The notes: generated by a model not told the origin, from the letters alone. A stretch of 64,000 nucleotides of DNA from Diogma glabrata (GCA_963693315.1 OY856187.1:426429748-426493747); one strand, 5' to 3'. Numbered from the stretch's first letter, positions 22,361-34,950 are shown. Program-made: numbers and translations.

Positions 22361-24689
22361 CTCCTTTAACCTAAGTATAATTAAAATTATGTTGTATAAC
22401 ATAACACTTTTATGAATACCATTTACTAAACATTGTCCTGCTTATTATATAAATTGCTCATAAAAAACGGAATGTTCTATGAAACATTAGAAATTCTAAC
22501 TATTTGTGATAGTCCATATCTTGTGTTTGAATTGAAAATTAAAGAAAATTATACGAAAATTAAATTTTTTATTAAAAATAAATTTATTTCCTTTTAAAAA
22601 TAAAAAAAATTGAAAAACAAGAAATTTATTCGTTCTCATAAAAACTTAAAAATATGTAATGGCTCAACAAACTAACATGGTTAGAGGACGATAAACATTT
22701 AGAGGGCGATATGCGAGTCTTTCACTTTCTCTCTAATTTCTACTCCCAGAAATATTTTGTCAATTTTCCTATTATGTACTTTAATAAAACACATAAAAAA
22801 TTCATATTTCGAGTTTATAGTAAATGTCACACAAATTATTTATTGTCTTGATATAAACCTTTTCATACACTTGATTTTACATATATGTAATTATTATAAA
22901 AGCTAGAAAAAGCTTCTAGAAACAAAAATTATTTATCGTTAAATTACTGAAATGAATGAAAGACATACAAAAAGAAAAATTCATCACTTTGAAATGAATC
23001 ATGAAAGCTTTCAATAAAAAAACATTTTCTTTCAACAATCCTAGCCGTTATTATGAAAAAATAAACTGGAGTTCTAATAGCAGGTACAAAAAAGGTTTTC
23101 ATATGGCATATAATAGCAGGTTTTCAAGGCATATAATAGCAGGTACAAAAAAGGTTTTCTTTTTTGTGATAAACTTGAACAAAAAAAGAAATTACAGACA
23201 TTTATTAACTCAACAACATAAGCAACAAAAATATTTTGTATCTTGTAAATGTTATCCCAAGTTTGCTTGATAAACAAAAAAGTTTTTAACTCATCTCAAC
23301 ATTAATTACAAATTACCTAATATTTTTTGGTTTTAATAGAGGAAATAAAAATTAAATAACATCAACAAATGTGTCATCTGAAAGATATGAAAAGCGATTA
23401 AATACAAAATAAAGGACAAACATTGTGAGGGTAAAATTTTCTGCGAAATTTTAATAAAGATATATTAATTTTGTTGTTGTTTGAATCTTTTTCATATTTT
23501 TGTTTTTTAATATTTCGAGATGGCTGAAATATTGTTGGTGTTTTATTTAGATTTAATATAAAGTTCTATGTTCTTTAAACCATATACGCATTTTTTGTCT
23601 GCTTGATGGCTTTTTAAATGAATAATGAAATTAAACGGTTTTGTTTACAACTAAAAATTTTTCTTTCATTTGGTTTTTTTATTAAGTACAAACTATACTT
23701 TTGCAAAATGCTTATATTTTGTGATAGATTTTCAGTTCATAATATAAATACACTATATTTATTGAAATATCTTTGAGCTTGGTTTGATAGTTGAATGCTG
23801 GTTAAATTTCGTCATCAATATTTAAATAGTTGTTTACTAACTCCAAAATTACTGTTATAATATAATTGAACCTGCATGTATTTGTATATCGTACGCATAA
23901 AGAACATGTTATACATTATTCTCTTCTATATCATTAAATTGTCTTAGATATTCTGTCGATTATTTTCTTCATTTTATGGTTTCGTTATTTTAGTCTAATT
24001 TATCTTTGTACGTGACTTGATGTTATTATAATAAAACCGCTGGTTGAGCTATGCTGAACTTTAATATATTAAATTTCGTGGTTTGATGTTGTGTTACTTA
24101 CAATTCATGACACAAGAATATGTTTTGATTTATTTCAAAGCTTGCAAACATCTATTGAAGTTGAACCTTAACTTAATCAGTGGAAAAAATTAGTAAAATT
24201 ATAATAGAAATGTTTTTTTAAAATTTTTTTATGTACTTCCTTAGTTCTAACCCTTTAAAGAATTGCGTTATTTTTTGTTTAATACGTAATAGTAAAATAT
24301 TCAAGAATGAACTCAAAATAAAACAAGCGCGCACTGCAAAACATTTGTCAATTAAACTTTGCTTTTCTCTTCTAATAAATTAGTTTATTTCGCAATACTT
24401 GCTAAGATAGTCAATTCATAAAAGTTAAGAGATGTTTTTAATTAAGAGAAAAATATATAAGCACCGCTGGTCGCTGATAGATTAGCGGATCTCACTACCA
24501 GTTCGCCTATATGGTATACACATATTCATTCAATATTTAAGGCTCAATTTTATTATAACTGTTTCTTAAATATAATTTTAGACATCGTTATAGCAATAAG
24601 AATGCAAGACAAATAACCATACAACAATCATATATAAATGTTTATCAAAATCGATTACAAAATTCTTTTGATTCATTTTTGTGTCGTTT
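22361..24689. other. AT-rich; small duplication near 23.1 kb
   Basis: ATAATAGCAGGTACAAAAAA is duplicated at about 23076 and 23131 with a partial third copy between. Otherwise nothing recognised. Confidence 0.55.
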
Positions 24690-25800
24690 GAGATTGCCAG
24701 AAAAAAGTACCACTGGTTTGAATATGCAAAAAAAACGTAATATTCTCGAAAATGACAATTTTCAAACAGCTGTATCTCAGAATCTAAGGCGTAGATTTTA
24801 GTTTAAAGTTTAGTTTTAAAGATAAGGTCATAATCTATCAATTGATAGGACAATTGTTAAATTGTCCTATATTTATTAATACAATTTTGACAGTCGTTGT
24901 AAAATAATCAAATTTTACAATGACCGCTAAGCAATTATTTGATCCTCAAAACTGAACCCTATTACGTGGGGTTCTAATTTTTTTTTTTTGAGAATAAGAA
25001 CTTAAAACTCAAACAAATGTCCTTTATTGAACTTAAATCGGCTAATAAGTGTTAGAAGTAATGGTCTTTGAAAATAAGGTAAAAAATGTCCTTTTTGGGC
25101 ATTTTAATAGCGGTTTCTCGAGTTCAGGTGACCCTAGAGGGCTGAAAATTTGCAAATAGTTTTTCTTGGTTAACTCTTATAACATACTAAAATTTAAGCG
25201 AAATCCACGACTCCTCCCTACAGAAGTGCGAAAAAGGATAAATATTGCTCATAGATATTAAAGAAATTATACAAAAGTCACTCAATTTAAACTTTGGATG
25301 CATCTATCTCCCAAAGTAGGTCCGAAACACTCATCAAAGTACATTCGTTAGAAAGCTTATTATATTCTCTTTCAAACGGTTTATTAACATGTTTCATTTT
25401 CTGGGGGCTTCTTTAGGCTCTATACCTTTTTAGGCTCTTTTGTATCTTTTGTATGATCCTACTTTCTGGTAACGGTAAAAGTCTAAAAAAATTAAAATTG
25501 ATGTTTTATGTTAGTGCAATTCAAGATCTTTCCGAAATGGTATTATTTTAAACCAACCGATATCTAGAAACTAAAATCCATCAAATTTACTATACCTCTG
25601 CTCACACAAAAACCAAAAAATTCAAAAACATTCTATCTTTGAAATTAAATAACAGTACCTCTGAAGGTCAAAAAAATAAAAGAAAAAATATGGGTCTATT
25701 TTTTTAAATCAAATTATTTGATAAAATTAAAAAATCAAAAATTGGTGAGATCGATTTTTTCAAACTGCTGAAATATAATGGAATGACCCATATATATCTC
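24690..25800. repeat. non-coding dispersed-repeat-like block
   Basis: Longer phrases of mixed composition (GAGTTCAGGTGACCCTAGAG at about 25119; AAGTAGGTCCGAAACACTCA at about 25314) stand out, but no ORF persists. The right end GAATGACCCATATA (about 25782) equals the outer end of the foldback element at 39139-40605, suggesting kinship. No matching left end found. Confidence 0.35.
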
Positions 25801-26894
25801 GACTCTACAAATTAGTACTAAATTGAATGAAATGTAAAACTATACGAACAACAACTAAAATCAATAGAGCAATCTCAAATCAAGGATATTTTTTTATCAA
25901 CTCAGTGATAATAATAGTTACTCGATAAAAAGTTTTTTCTTTTAAGAATGGAACATCATTAAGAGTCTCATCATGAAACCAACATTGAATGAATTTAATT
26001 AAATTTTCAACTTTATTTTCTAATATATCTGTTTTAATATTAATCTGAATTACGATTGGAAAAGGTGACAATAATAATAAAATTGGTTATTATTATCGTT
26101 TGCGGTTTCATAAGGATGATACGATGCTAGTATTATATGAATTATTCAGACGAGAATTGATGTGGTTTCGAATGGGATTTCGTTGAATTTTTTTCTTAAA
26201 TTGTGGTGTTAAATATTATTCATGTGGCTTTCTAAATCTATTCCACATAATTATTTAAGATCTCGTTTTTGTTTGGATAGTTTAATGAAAGGTTAATAAA
26301 GTTGTGGTAGTCTTTTATTGTTAGCGAAAGATGCAAACAAAATTTTGGCTATGACACCAGAACAGCCTATCTACATGTAACCACTTATCCCCACTCCCTC
26401 AAAATTAAACTCCCTCAAATGATTCATGCTTCTCTTATTCAATTAACTTATGAAGAAATGCTATTATTTATTAATCTACATTAACAAAGTTTTCATTCAA
26501 TTATTTATAAAAATAATTAAACTAACAATATAATAAAATTCTTAATTTGTTTAAAGAAACGTAATATCATTTTCAATTGTAAGAAGAACAGTGTAATAAG
26601 AGACCAATAAAAAATATTAATAATAATAAAGTCTCTTTTTTTACAAATATAAAGAATTTCTTAGATGAAGATTATATTTCCTGACTTATATCTTCTTTAA
26701 TTATCTAGCCAATTTATTCAACAACTGAATCTACTAATTAAAGATCATTTAATGAATCTTGAGAAAAAATTAAAAACAAAATTATTAAAATATTGTATAA
26801 ATAACATTGAAAATGATATTATATATGAACTTGGATATCACAAGTTTGCCTATAGTAACATTCTGAAAAGTAATTTTATTCTCTTCCAAATACT
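25801..26894. other. AT-rich, nothing recognised
   Basis: No coding or terminal repeat identified. Confidence 0.55.
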
Positions 26895-27072
26895 AATATC
26901 AAGTTAATTTGTATGCTTTTTCCATAATAGTAGTACGTATTATTATATTGTTTTCTAACCAATAGATTAATGAACTTAACCTATTGTCTAATGAAAATTT
27001 TCCTATAAAAAATTATCATTCAATTAGGATGATTCCAATTGGTCAAGTTGTTTTAATTGTATCAAAATTATT
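26895..27072 (+). repeat. dispersed repeat, inverted copy at 38811-38975
   Basis: Both contain TGAACTTAACCTATTGTCTA and GATTCCAATTGGTCAA in the same order on opposite strands, with about 85% identity. Similarity stops at AAAATTATTT, where the LINE coding sequence begins, so the LINE probably inserted into this repeat. Confidence 0.7.
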
Positions 27073-27843
27073 TTTCAAAGTTCCCCAAAGATATTTTATT
27101 TAGTATGTGTGATGAACCAATAGGTGAATGTAAAAACATTCGTTTATTGGGTGTCACAGTTTCAAATGACCTACTCTGGAACGATCATGTAATGGCGATG
27201 GCAAAAATCGCGTCTAAAAAACTCGGCCTCCTAAATAGATGCAAAAAATTTTTCACTCCATACCAATTGCTCCATGTTTATAAGTCCTATATTCGTCCCT
27301 GTATGGAGTACTGCTGTCAAGTTTGGGGTGCTGCCTCTGTTTCCATCTTGGCCCTCTTGGACTCTGTTCAAAAGCGAGCTATACGAATTGTAGGTGATCG
27401 AACTTTGACATCAAAACTTGATTCCCTACAACATCGTCGCACTGTTGCTGACCTCGTTGTTTTTTACAAATATCGTCATCAGCAGTGCTCAGATGAAATC
27501 AGCGGCATCATGCCTCAAGCTTATTCTTACCCCCGTTCCACTCGGCAATCGGCTGTCGCAACCAGTGAAACGGTAAAGATCCCGCGCTGTCATACTGGCA
27601 GATCGCAGAGAGACTTCTTTGTCCGAACTGCGTACAAATGGAATAGTTTGCCGGAACACTTAGTCTCAGGTGGCTTCAACCCACAGATGTTTAAAAAAGG
27701 CGTTAATCTACACCTCAGAACGCCAGTTGTTGTGGGACCCAGGTCTAGACCTAGGTCTTAAAAGGTATTTATGTGTTGTTGTGACACATATTCTAAACCC
27801 TATTACACAACACATTTTATTAAAAAAAAAAAAAAAAAAATTA
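27057..27843 (+). mobile_element. jockey-like LINE, C-terminal ORF2 and complete 3' end
   Basis: An uninterrupted frame of about 230 codons ends at a TAA at 27759-27761. It encodes the C-terminal part of a non-LTR reverse transcriptase downstream of the catalytic palm: the KNIRLLGVTVSNDLLWNDHV block (from about 27133), the SYIRPCMEYCCQVWGAAS block (from about 27285), LDSLQHRRTVADLVVFYKYR (from about 27419) and FVRTAYKWNSLPEHL (from about 27621). The palm with FADD is missing, so it is 5' truncated near 27070. The 3' UTR (TTAAAAGGTATTTATGTG, GTTGTGACACATATTC, ACACAACACATTTTATT) ends in a poly(A) run of about 19. No frameshift or stop decay is visible, so it is young. The 4480-4851 copy is nearly identical, and tails related to this 3' UTR occur in at least five further places. 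Confidence 0.9.
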
Positions 27844-28474
27844 TAATCACAATCACATACAAGATTGTACAACTGGTCCAGTAATGCTCCATTACTTGCA
27901 GCCAGTAATGCAGCAATGGGCGAGTACTAGCAACCACGACTGGGTCATTAACATAATTTTTTCTGGATGATAACTTCGGACAATAAATGGTTGCCATTCA
28001 TGGGCCAGAGGAAAAACAACAGCAATGGCTCATACAAGGTTGTACAGTTGGCCTAGTAACGGGGCAATAATGATAACCAGCATTGTAGTAATGACCAAAT
28101 ACTGGCAACCATGACTGGGCCGTTAAAAAAAATATACATTATTATCATATGTAAATTTATATAAATTAAATACAAACTAATTTAAAATAAAATAAAAATG
28201 ACGGAAAAAATTCAAAACTCCCCATACAACTGGTTCAGTTGTAAGAATGGCTAACTAATGGCAAACATGACTGCCATTAAAAAAAATATAAAATTATTTA
28301 CAAAATAATTAAAATAAAATAGAAATTAAAACAAATTAAAACATATACCAACCTTTTCTACATTACCATAGTCTTTCAACCGACAAGGCGATAACTAAAC
28401 TATATGTGAAATTTTTCAAACTATGTTTTTCTAAAAGGGATAATACTCTAGTGAAATTTAAAAAAAAATGACAT
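27844..28474. repeat. degenerate repeats of CCAGTAATG / ACTGGCAACCATGACTGGG
   Basis: Short phrases such as CCAGTAATG, GCAACCACGACTGGGTC, GCAACCATGACTGGGCC and ACAACTGGTYCAGT recur at about 27870, 27930, 28040, 28105, 28225 and 28260. They look like older, shuffled versions of the ordered array that follows. Confidence 0.5.
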
Positions 28475-28825
28475 AGATCGGCAAATTCATGGCTACAGTA
28501 CTGGCCCAATAACAATAGCCAATTAATGTTAACCATTAACTGGCTATTGCTTGACCATTCAAAGTAAACTGCACTGGCAATTTTCTATAAACGGTAGATT
28601 GGCCGGTTCATGGTTCCAGTAATGACACGATAACAATAGCCAAGCAATATTTACCATTCATGGGCCAGTGCTTGGTCATTCAAAGGTAACAATATACTGA
28701 CTATTTTCTGTAAACCATAGATCGGCCGATGAATGGTTCTAGCATTGGCCCAATAACAATAGCCAAGTAATGTTAGCCATTAATGGGCCAGTGCTTGGCC
28801 GTATGTCAATGTCTGGCAAAACCTA
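28475..28825 (+). repeat. tandem array, three units of ~121-123 bp
   Basis: Units start AGAT[CT]GGC at about 28475, 28596 and 28719. Each contains CAATAACAATAGCCAA (variants), a CCATTAATGGGCCAGTGCTTGG block and, in the first two, ATTTTCT.TAAAC.. before the next unit. Divergence between units is roughly 20%. The third ends near 28825. No coding capacity. Confidence 0.8.
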
Positions 28826-28901
28826 CTTGGGATGGTTTCGCTACGTTTTGTTCAAAAAGCAAATTTTAAGTTAAATTCTCTTATTTGTTTTAGTTGGTAT
28901 C

Positions 28902-30471
28902 CGGTCAGTTCACAGAAAACCAAATTCACGGAAAACCAATTCACAGAAAACCAATTCAAGAAAAACAATTTACAGAAAACGATTAAATTCAGAAAACTGA
29001 TTAAAATGTTATTAGGACTTGCGTTTGTTCCTTCTGGAGACGTTACACAAGCATTTAAATCATTAAAAGAACAAAATATAATTTCTGAATCAGTAAACGA
29101 ATTGTTAGACTATTTCGAAGATAATTATGTGGGTAGATTAGATGTTCGCACTAAAAAGACAACAGATAGGAGGGATCCTAGATATGTCATTAATGCATGG
29201 AATGTTTATGAAGCTGTACAAGAAGGATTCCTACGAACAAATAATAATGTCGAGGGATCTCACAGTGGTTTCAAAAAATTAGTTGGTTTAGAGCAACCGA
29301 CCACCATAACTAATATTAATCGTGATTGATCTTCTGTCAAATCGTTTTTTTGTTTGTTTGTTTTCCTTTATTTCTCTGAGAGAGAAACCGGTTTGTCTTC
29401 CCAAAGACGTGCATAAATTTTTCATTTGATTCAAAATTGTAGAATTATTGCGAGTTTCTTTTAAATCTATAAGAAAAAAACCTACCACAAAAAAATAATA
29501 GTTTCTCCCTCACTGCTACTATATAAAAAGAAATAAGTAAAATGACAGATTAGGATTTGATTCTAACCAAATATATAAATTTTAATCTTTTATCTATTAA
29601 AAATAAACTACACAATAATGAAAAGTTGGTCGCCAGCTAGTTTTCATAATATACTTTCAGGATGTATACATACCTTAAATATTTGCACATTTGCATTATA
29701 AAATAATACAATATTCACTATTATAAAGTCACTGGAAATAACACAATAAATGTAAAATACTCTCGTAATTATTTTTATTCATTTTATAAAAATTAGCACA
29801 ACTAAAAATAATAGATTGTACTTTTTGTTTCGTTTTAAATTATTTAATTGTTTTTAATTTATAATTTAATACAATAGTTGGTTGTTGTAAATAAACAGAA
29901 ATGCAAATGGCGAAATGAGAAATTGAATATGACATATTAGCAAACACGATTTCTTATGTCTCTCTTCATACAATTTTAAAGTTATGTTCTCTCTATATTT
30001 ATATATACTCTAAGGTTTAGAGCATCCTTCAATATGGAGTTTTTTAGAAAAGTTGCAATCGGAACAAACAAAAAATGAAATAACTTTACAACAAATTTTT
30101 GCTGGTATATCTGTGCCGCCAAAAAAGTAAAAATATCGTGATTACGATCAAAGGTTACAAAAAATTGTATCTTCTTACTCAACAATGGCCATAACTGATT
30201 TTTAAGTGCTGTTGCGCATAATATAATAATTTAAATTATCAATTATAAATAAAAAATTTACCTATTGAAATATTGAACAACTTACGAGTATCATTTTTTT
30301 TTTGTTTTTTTTTTTTGTAAATATTTTCTTATCTTGAATAAGAATTAGTTCACAGAAACTCCGTTTCTGTGAATTGTTTTTCTGTAAATTGTTTTTCTGT
30401 GAATTGTTTTTCTGTGAATTGTTTTTCTGTGAATTGGTTTTCCGTGAATTGGGTTTTCTGTGAACTGACCG
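28902..30471. mobile_element. Mutator-like (MULE) element relic with repeat-built termini
   Basis: The ends are inverted: CGGTCAGTTCACAGAAAACC at 28902 and the same, reverse complemented, ending at 30471. Inside each terminus a 15-16 base unit AATTCACAGAAAACC (right arm GTTTTTCTGTGAATT) is repeated about five to seven times, 28910-28990 and 30350-30465. Between them lies a MULE-type transposase fragment (29006-29329), then about 1 kb of AT-rich sequence. No 9-11 base target duplication could be found. Terminal arms built of subrepeats occur in foldback-like and MULE elements. Confidence 0.7.
29006..29329 (+). pseudogene. MULE transposase C-terminal fragment
   Basis: From an ATG at 29006 the frame gives LLGLAFVPSGDVTQAFKSL, then NELLDYFEDNYVG, then a WNVYEAVQEG segment and RTNNNVEGSHSGF, ending at a TGA at 29327. 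These blocks match the end of the MULE/FLYWCH-associated transposase family common in insect genomes (typically ..ALAFVPP.DV.., ..LLDYFE.TYIG.., ..RTNN.VEGWH..F..), recalled from memory. The catalytic DDE core upstream is missing and the family's extension after the last block is replaced by a premature end. The frame can be extended upstream to 28832 only through the terminal subrepeats, which is not meaningful. Inactive. Confidence 0.75.
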
Positions 30472-31976
30472 TGAATCAAATAAAAAAAAATCTCTTAGTT
30501 TATAACGCCATTTTTATAATTTTCCTTCAGAACAAAAATAAACTGATTCCCGACAGTCATATGCACAGCGAATTTTATCTTTAAAACAATAAATAACGCG
30601 TGTCCTAAACTTTCACAAGTAGTTAGATATAAAATACGCTTCAATTTAGTTTAAAAAAAAAATAAAGAGGCTGTGCCATCTTTTCTTATGTGACACCGTT
30701 AAAAATTATTTCAAAAAATTAACAGTGTACATTTTTAAAAACTTTGTTCTAATGCAACTCTTCAACGACATATCATTTATGAAAATCGATTGAGTAGTTT
30801 TTCTACATTCGCTCGTCAAAATGCACTCACATCACAAAATAACAAAAAATTGAGGGACTTGTATTTTTTATTTATGAAAGACTATCTATAAACAAAAAAT
30901 AATCAAAATTATAAGGGGTCAAGACAAAACGTTGAATCTTCGTGAAATTGCTCATATATACTTACCTATTTACTTTGTGTTTAAGGGGTTATATGCAGTT
31001 GCAAGGCCAAACACAGTTAGTTGTTAATTTATGGTTTTTTTCTGAATAAGAATTTTATCGTCAAATACAAGATGTATTAATACATGTAGTTTTAACTTTT
31101 TGCTTTATATCGGCACATTTAATATTTAAAAATATCGAGTTACAGTGTTCCATGTACACGATTTTATATGTGTCTGGCGGTGAGGACGATATCTGCGGTT
31201 TGAATTTTTTAAAATATAACAAACCCAAAAAATGATATTAGAAGATGGATAAATTATAGGTATTGATCGAATGAATGTTTAAAATTTTGATTTTTGACAA
31301 AATGGCGACCCAAAACAGAAAAACTTCCGATTTGCGACCAAAATTTTTTTTTTAAACTGTTTAAAAAATAGAAATAATTTTCGGATATCTTATTCCTTCG
31401 ATTACTCAAATCTTATTCCTTCGAAAAATATATCTGAGAAAGCAGTGTTTCAGAGATATATTTTCAAACCGATTGGTTGAGCCGTTTTTGAGAAATTTTT
31501 GCTCTCGAAAATACCGTTTTGAGAAAAACGCATTCCAAGTTTCAAAAGACGTTTACACTGACTGTTCCAACTGACGAAATTCACTTGTTTCGTATAAGTA
31601 ATGACTAAATATAGCTCTCACGTATAAAATAGACCTTCTACATTGCCATTTTATATCGGAAAATACAATGAAAAGGGTCAAATTTGGAAAAGCGCGCCAT
31701 TACAAATATTACAAAATATTACATTACATAACAAATATATGTGTATTTCCAAAAATGTTTACTGGATCGATTTGAAATGTTTAGATTGTATAGTCAAATA
31801 TATTGTAATAAACTTCGTCCAAAATGGGTTAATTTACTCATAAATAACCAATACATCCTGCATAATGTTTTCCACATTCATGAATTAAAAAAAAGGAGTT
31901 ACCTAATACATTTTGCATAAATTAAATTTGAGTTCGCTAATACAAATGTTTACATTTATGCAAGTATGAATGGAGA
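30472..31976. repeat. non-coding dispersed-repeat-like block (30.64-31.62 kb)
   Basis: Phrases such as TTGACAAAATGGCGACCCAAA (near 31288, shown here in part), GATTGGTTGAGCCGTTTTTG (about 31471) and GAGAAAAACGCATTCCAAG resemble long non-coding repeats found in insects. No ORF holds together and no terminal repeats were identified. Confidence 0.35.
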
Positions 31977-32409
31977 GGTGTGGCCTATTGATTTCTAGAA
32001 ACTATAGTGAGTACCAGAAGATTCGGCTTATTTGTTTTTGAATATAAATAAGCGAACAAAATATCAGATAGTCAGTTTTAATTTTGCAATTAAAAGTGTT
32101 TATAAATATTCGCAAGTATAAGGAATAATCGGTGGTACTTGAGCCTGGGTACTAATAGTGAAAGAATTTGAACTTAGTGGAATAGTAAATACAGATTTTA
32201 CGATTCCGAATATTATTGATTCAAATTGTAGAAAAGCGGTGAAGTTTATCGTACATAAATTGGAGACCCTGGAATTCATTGTAATTAAAATCGGAAGTTG
32301 CTGTAACTGGTTGATAAATAAAGTTTGAGATTCTGTTAACTAAAGATCTGTCTTTTTACTATCGTATTTGCTCCATAATCGAAAAGAACCAACGAAGAGT
32401 CGTTACAAT
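31977..32409 (+). mobile_element. probable solo LTR
   Basis: TGTGGCC at 31977 and GTCGTTACA at 32401-32409 give TGT...ACA ends. Inside are a TATA-like AATATAAATAAGC (about 32040), an arthropod-initiator-like AGTCAGTTTT (about 32070) and a polyadenylation-like GATAAATAAAG (about 32312), in LTR order (promoter, initiator, poly(A) signal). No internal region or paired LTR is present. Its ends resemble those of 21471-21853. No target-site duplication found. Confidence 0.45.
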
Positions 32410-32639
32410 ATGTACATTCCGAAAATGTGAGTGTATATAGTTGGAAGTTGGTATGTATTTAATTTATTTAAATTAAAATAAAAAATATTTTATTTTTATT
32501 TATATTTATATTTGCTTTCTTGTTTTTTTTAATGTACTCTACTAGCATTCTGTTCAGCTCCCAACGTAGTAGTCAATGCCCTATTTTAACTAGACCGCTG
32601 ATATGGCTGCTTGATCCGGCTTGAATAGTTCGAAGCGTT
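32410..32639. other. nothing recognised
   Basis: AT-rich, no features. Confidence 0.5.
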
Positions 32640-32730
32640 ACATTCCTGATCAGCCTGATCCATTCCTGATCAGCCTGATCCGGCCCGATCCAAGCCTGAT
32701 CCACTCCCTGTCAAAATCAGGCCAAGCCGG
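32640..32730 (+). repeat. short GATCC-rich repeat cluster
   Basis: ATTCCTGATCAGCCTGATCC occurs twice in tandem (about 32643-32683), followed by CCCGATCC, GCCTGATCC and CCGGATCTG variants. About six GATCC or GATC words lie in 90 bases, in otherwise AT-rich DNA. Confidence 0.65.
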
Positions 32731-34699
32731 ATCTGAGTCCTAACATAATGTTAGTCAGTAATAATATACAATACAATATATGTTAAGAATATAGTCTGCA
32801 TTTCGAAATTCACGAACGCAAAACATTATGCCTAAATTAACTTTTTCTAGTTACAAATTGCTTTACAAGTTCTTGTTTTCCATCTATGAATATCCAAAAC
32901 CCTAACAATTTTCAATTGTGTATTTTTGCATTGTAACTTGCCAAAGAATATAACAGAAGATGATAATAAATTTGTCTTCAATTCAAATTAAATTTCAGGT
33001 TGAAGTCTAATGAAAAGAAACTAACATATAATATAAAAAGCTAGAGAAAGAAAATTTCTTGCAAATGAGAGAATTTCAATCGTTTTTCTATGTTTTGGTA
33101 TTTGGAAATTATGTGTTAAAAGATTGTTAAATTAAATCTTAATTTTTAATAGATGATTTTGTGTTTTCCATATTGTTAGACGCGGTATTGTAGTTACACT
33201 ATATAGAGCAGATCATTCATCTAATAAATTTATTTATGTTTTCTTAACCACTTTATTGTTTTTGTATGTTTGCTCTATAATTATAACATTTTTAATTTGT
33301 TATTGTTTCAGGTAAGCATGTAGCACAATTCTGAATGTGTTTAAATCATTCTAATCCTACGACTTGTAAGTACAACATTTTTTAATATCAATCAATAATG
33401 TAATGGTGATTGAACATTAGTTAGCGGTCATTAAACAGATGTATTTCACATATCAATAAGCCTATAATAATAACAGATATTCTAAAAACCAAATATATTT
33501 ATAGTCTTTAAAATTAGGTATATAAACCTATCAAAAATCCAACAAAAAGCAGTTTTTATTTATTCAAAAACTTAACTTAAAATGCTTAATCCCAGAATTT
33601 GCTGATGATAAATGGACAATATCTCTAGAAAATGATAAACAAATACAGTTTCGTAATTTAATCAACTTCAAAAACTGAGAGCATATTTTGCTAAAAGGAC
33701 AATAATTTTGTTTTGTTTTTGGCAAACAGGTGACTAAAAGCGCCAGTCCGGATTGTGAATGGTTGAACGATAAGCGTACTATGAATAGGAATAGGCACAA
33801 AAGATCATATAAAATTCGACTTGCAAAGATGAAAAAGGGTTTAGTGAAATAAATAAGCAATGAGAAATCGTCAACAATTGTCAGAAATTGTCAAGGAGAC
33901 CGAAGTGTATCGGTTGGATAGACGCCAGAAGATGTTGATTATGGTAGTATAAAACTAAATAATTAAATTTATACCGTTTTGGAAAAAGGTTTAAGGCACC
34001 TTAAGTGAAATCTGCTAAAATTAGTGACGTTATATTTCTAGTTTCTACTTATAACTGTTACAAAATACTTAATAAATGCTTATGGAGTAAATGTATAATT
34101 TAACATAATTTAAAATTTTCAACGAAATATTAATTATTGTTTCAGGTAACTTAATTTTGGCTGGGCTTGTTGAAATTTTATATCTCACAATCTAATTTTT
34201 AAATAAAATGTCGAGAAATATTTTTGATGTAACAATTCCGAGAAATCTGTCGAAATTTGAAAACTACAAAAAATAATAAAAACAAATATTGGAACAATGA
34301 AACTTGATTAATTCGAAGAAAATATCACTAGCTACAAAATCATCAATATTTTTGTTTTTTTTTTTGGCTGGATTCACATCGTCGTTATTACATTTTGAAT
34401 TTCAGCAGAACTTGCTCTAGTAAAAGATCAAGGCAGATTGTTTTTTTCGTACAGAGTAATACATATACATATAGTTATATTCATATTGTTATATTTTTAT
34501 TCTATTTACACTGTAAAGTCTTTGAAATCATCCATTTTTTAAGGTTCATTCTACTTTGCATATGGCGTCCAATAATCTGGCTTTAACTAAAGACGGTTTT
34601 GATTTTTTTAGTTACTCTTAAACAAATTTAGAATGACACTTATGGTATGTAAATCATTTTCGAGTTATCTACTCATCAACAGATACTTTTTTCTAAATG
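32731..34699. other. AT-rich, nothing recognised
   Basis: A plus-strand reading at 33594-33850 (LADDKWTISLENDKQIQF, one internal stop, then a basic tail) is not recognisable and may be chance. TTGTTTCAGGTAA occurs twice (about 33305 and 34138), without supporting exons. Confidence 0.45.
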
Positions 34700-34935
34700 T
34701 GCTGTGTACTGCGCAGCAGGAATTGCAATATATGTCACAATAACACATAAAAACGTTGTAAGACCTAGGTCACACAACAACACGCAAAGTTTTTTTAATT
34801 TTTTATGTCTTTTTTAAAGAATAGATAAATTAACAATAAATCTTATCTTAGCGTGCCATCTTCAAAAATTATTCAATAACTATGATTGAGGATTTTACCG
34901 TTGAGATATGGATTGTTAACATATTCATTGTTATT
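34700..34935 (-). mobile_element. SINE-like repeat with LINE 3' tail, copy on minus strand
   Basis: The tail reads on the minus strand: TTGTTGTGTGACCTAGGTC, TTATTGTGACATATATTGC, then a decayed end (about 34715-34790). The head fragment with ATAACTATGATTGAGGATTT (about 34876) matches in reverse the CTTAGTTATGGAATATTC zone of the other copies. Strongly decayed. Confidence 0.45.
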
Positions 34936-34950
34936 TGAATGTAACTCATA

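Noticed and set aside
23001..23277. Overlapping plus and minus frames of 89 and 67 codons
   Set aside because: They cross a small tandem duplication in AT-rich DNA and have no recognisable content.
24690..25878. Element bounded by TTTGAGATTGC / GCAATCTCAAA
   Set aside because: Only 11 bases match inverted, with no flanking duplication; could be chance.
30369..30584. Frame with repeated NCFSVNCFSV residues
   Set aside because: A translation of the MULE terminal subrepeats.
33564..33860. 98-codon minus-strand frame and the opposite LADDKW reading
   Set aside because: Neither strand gives a recognisable domain; the plus reading has internal stops.
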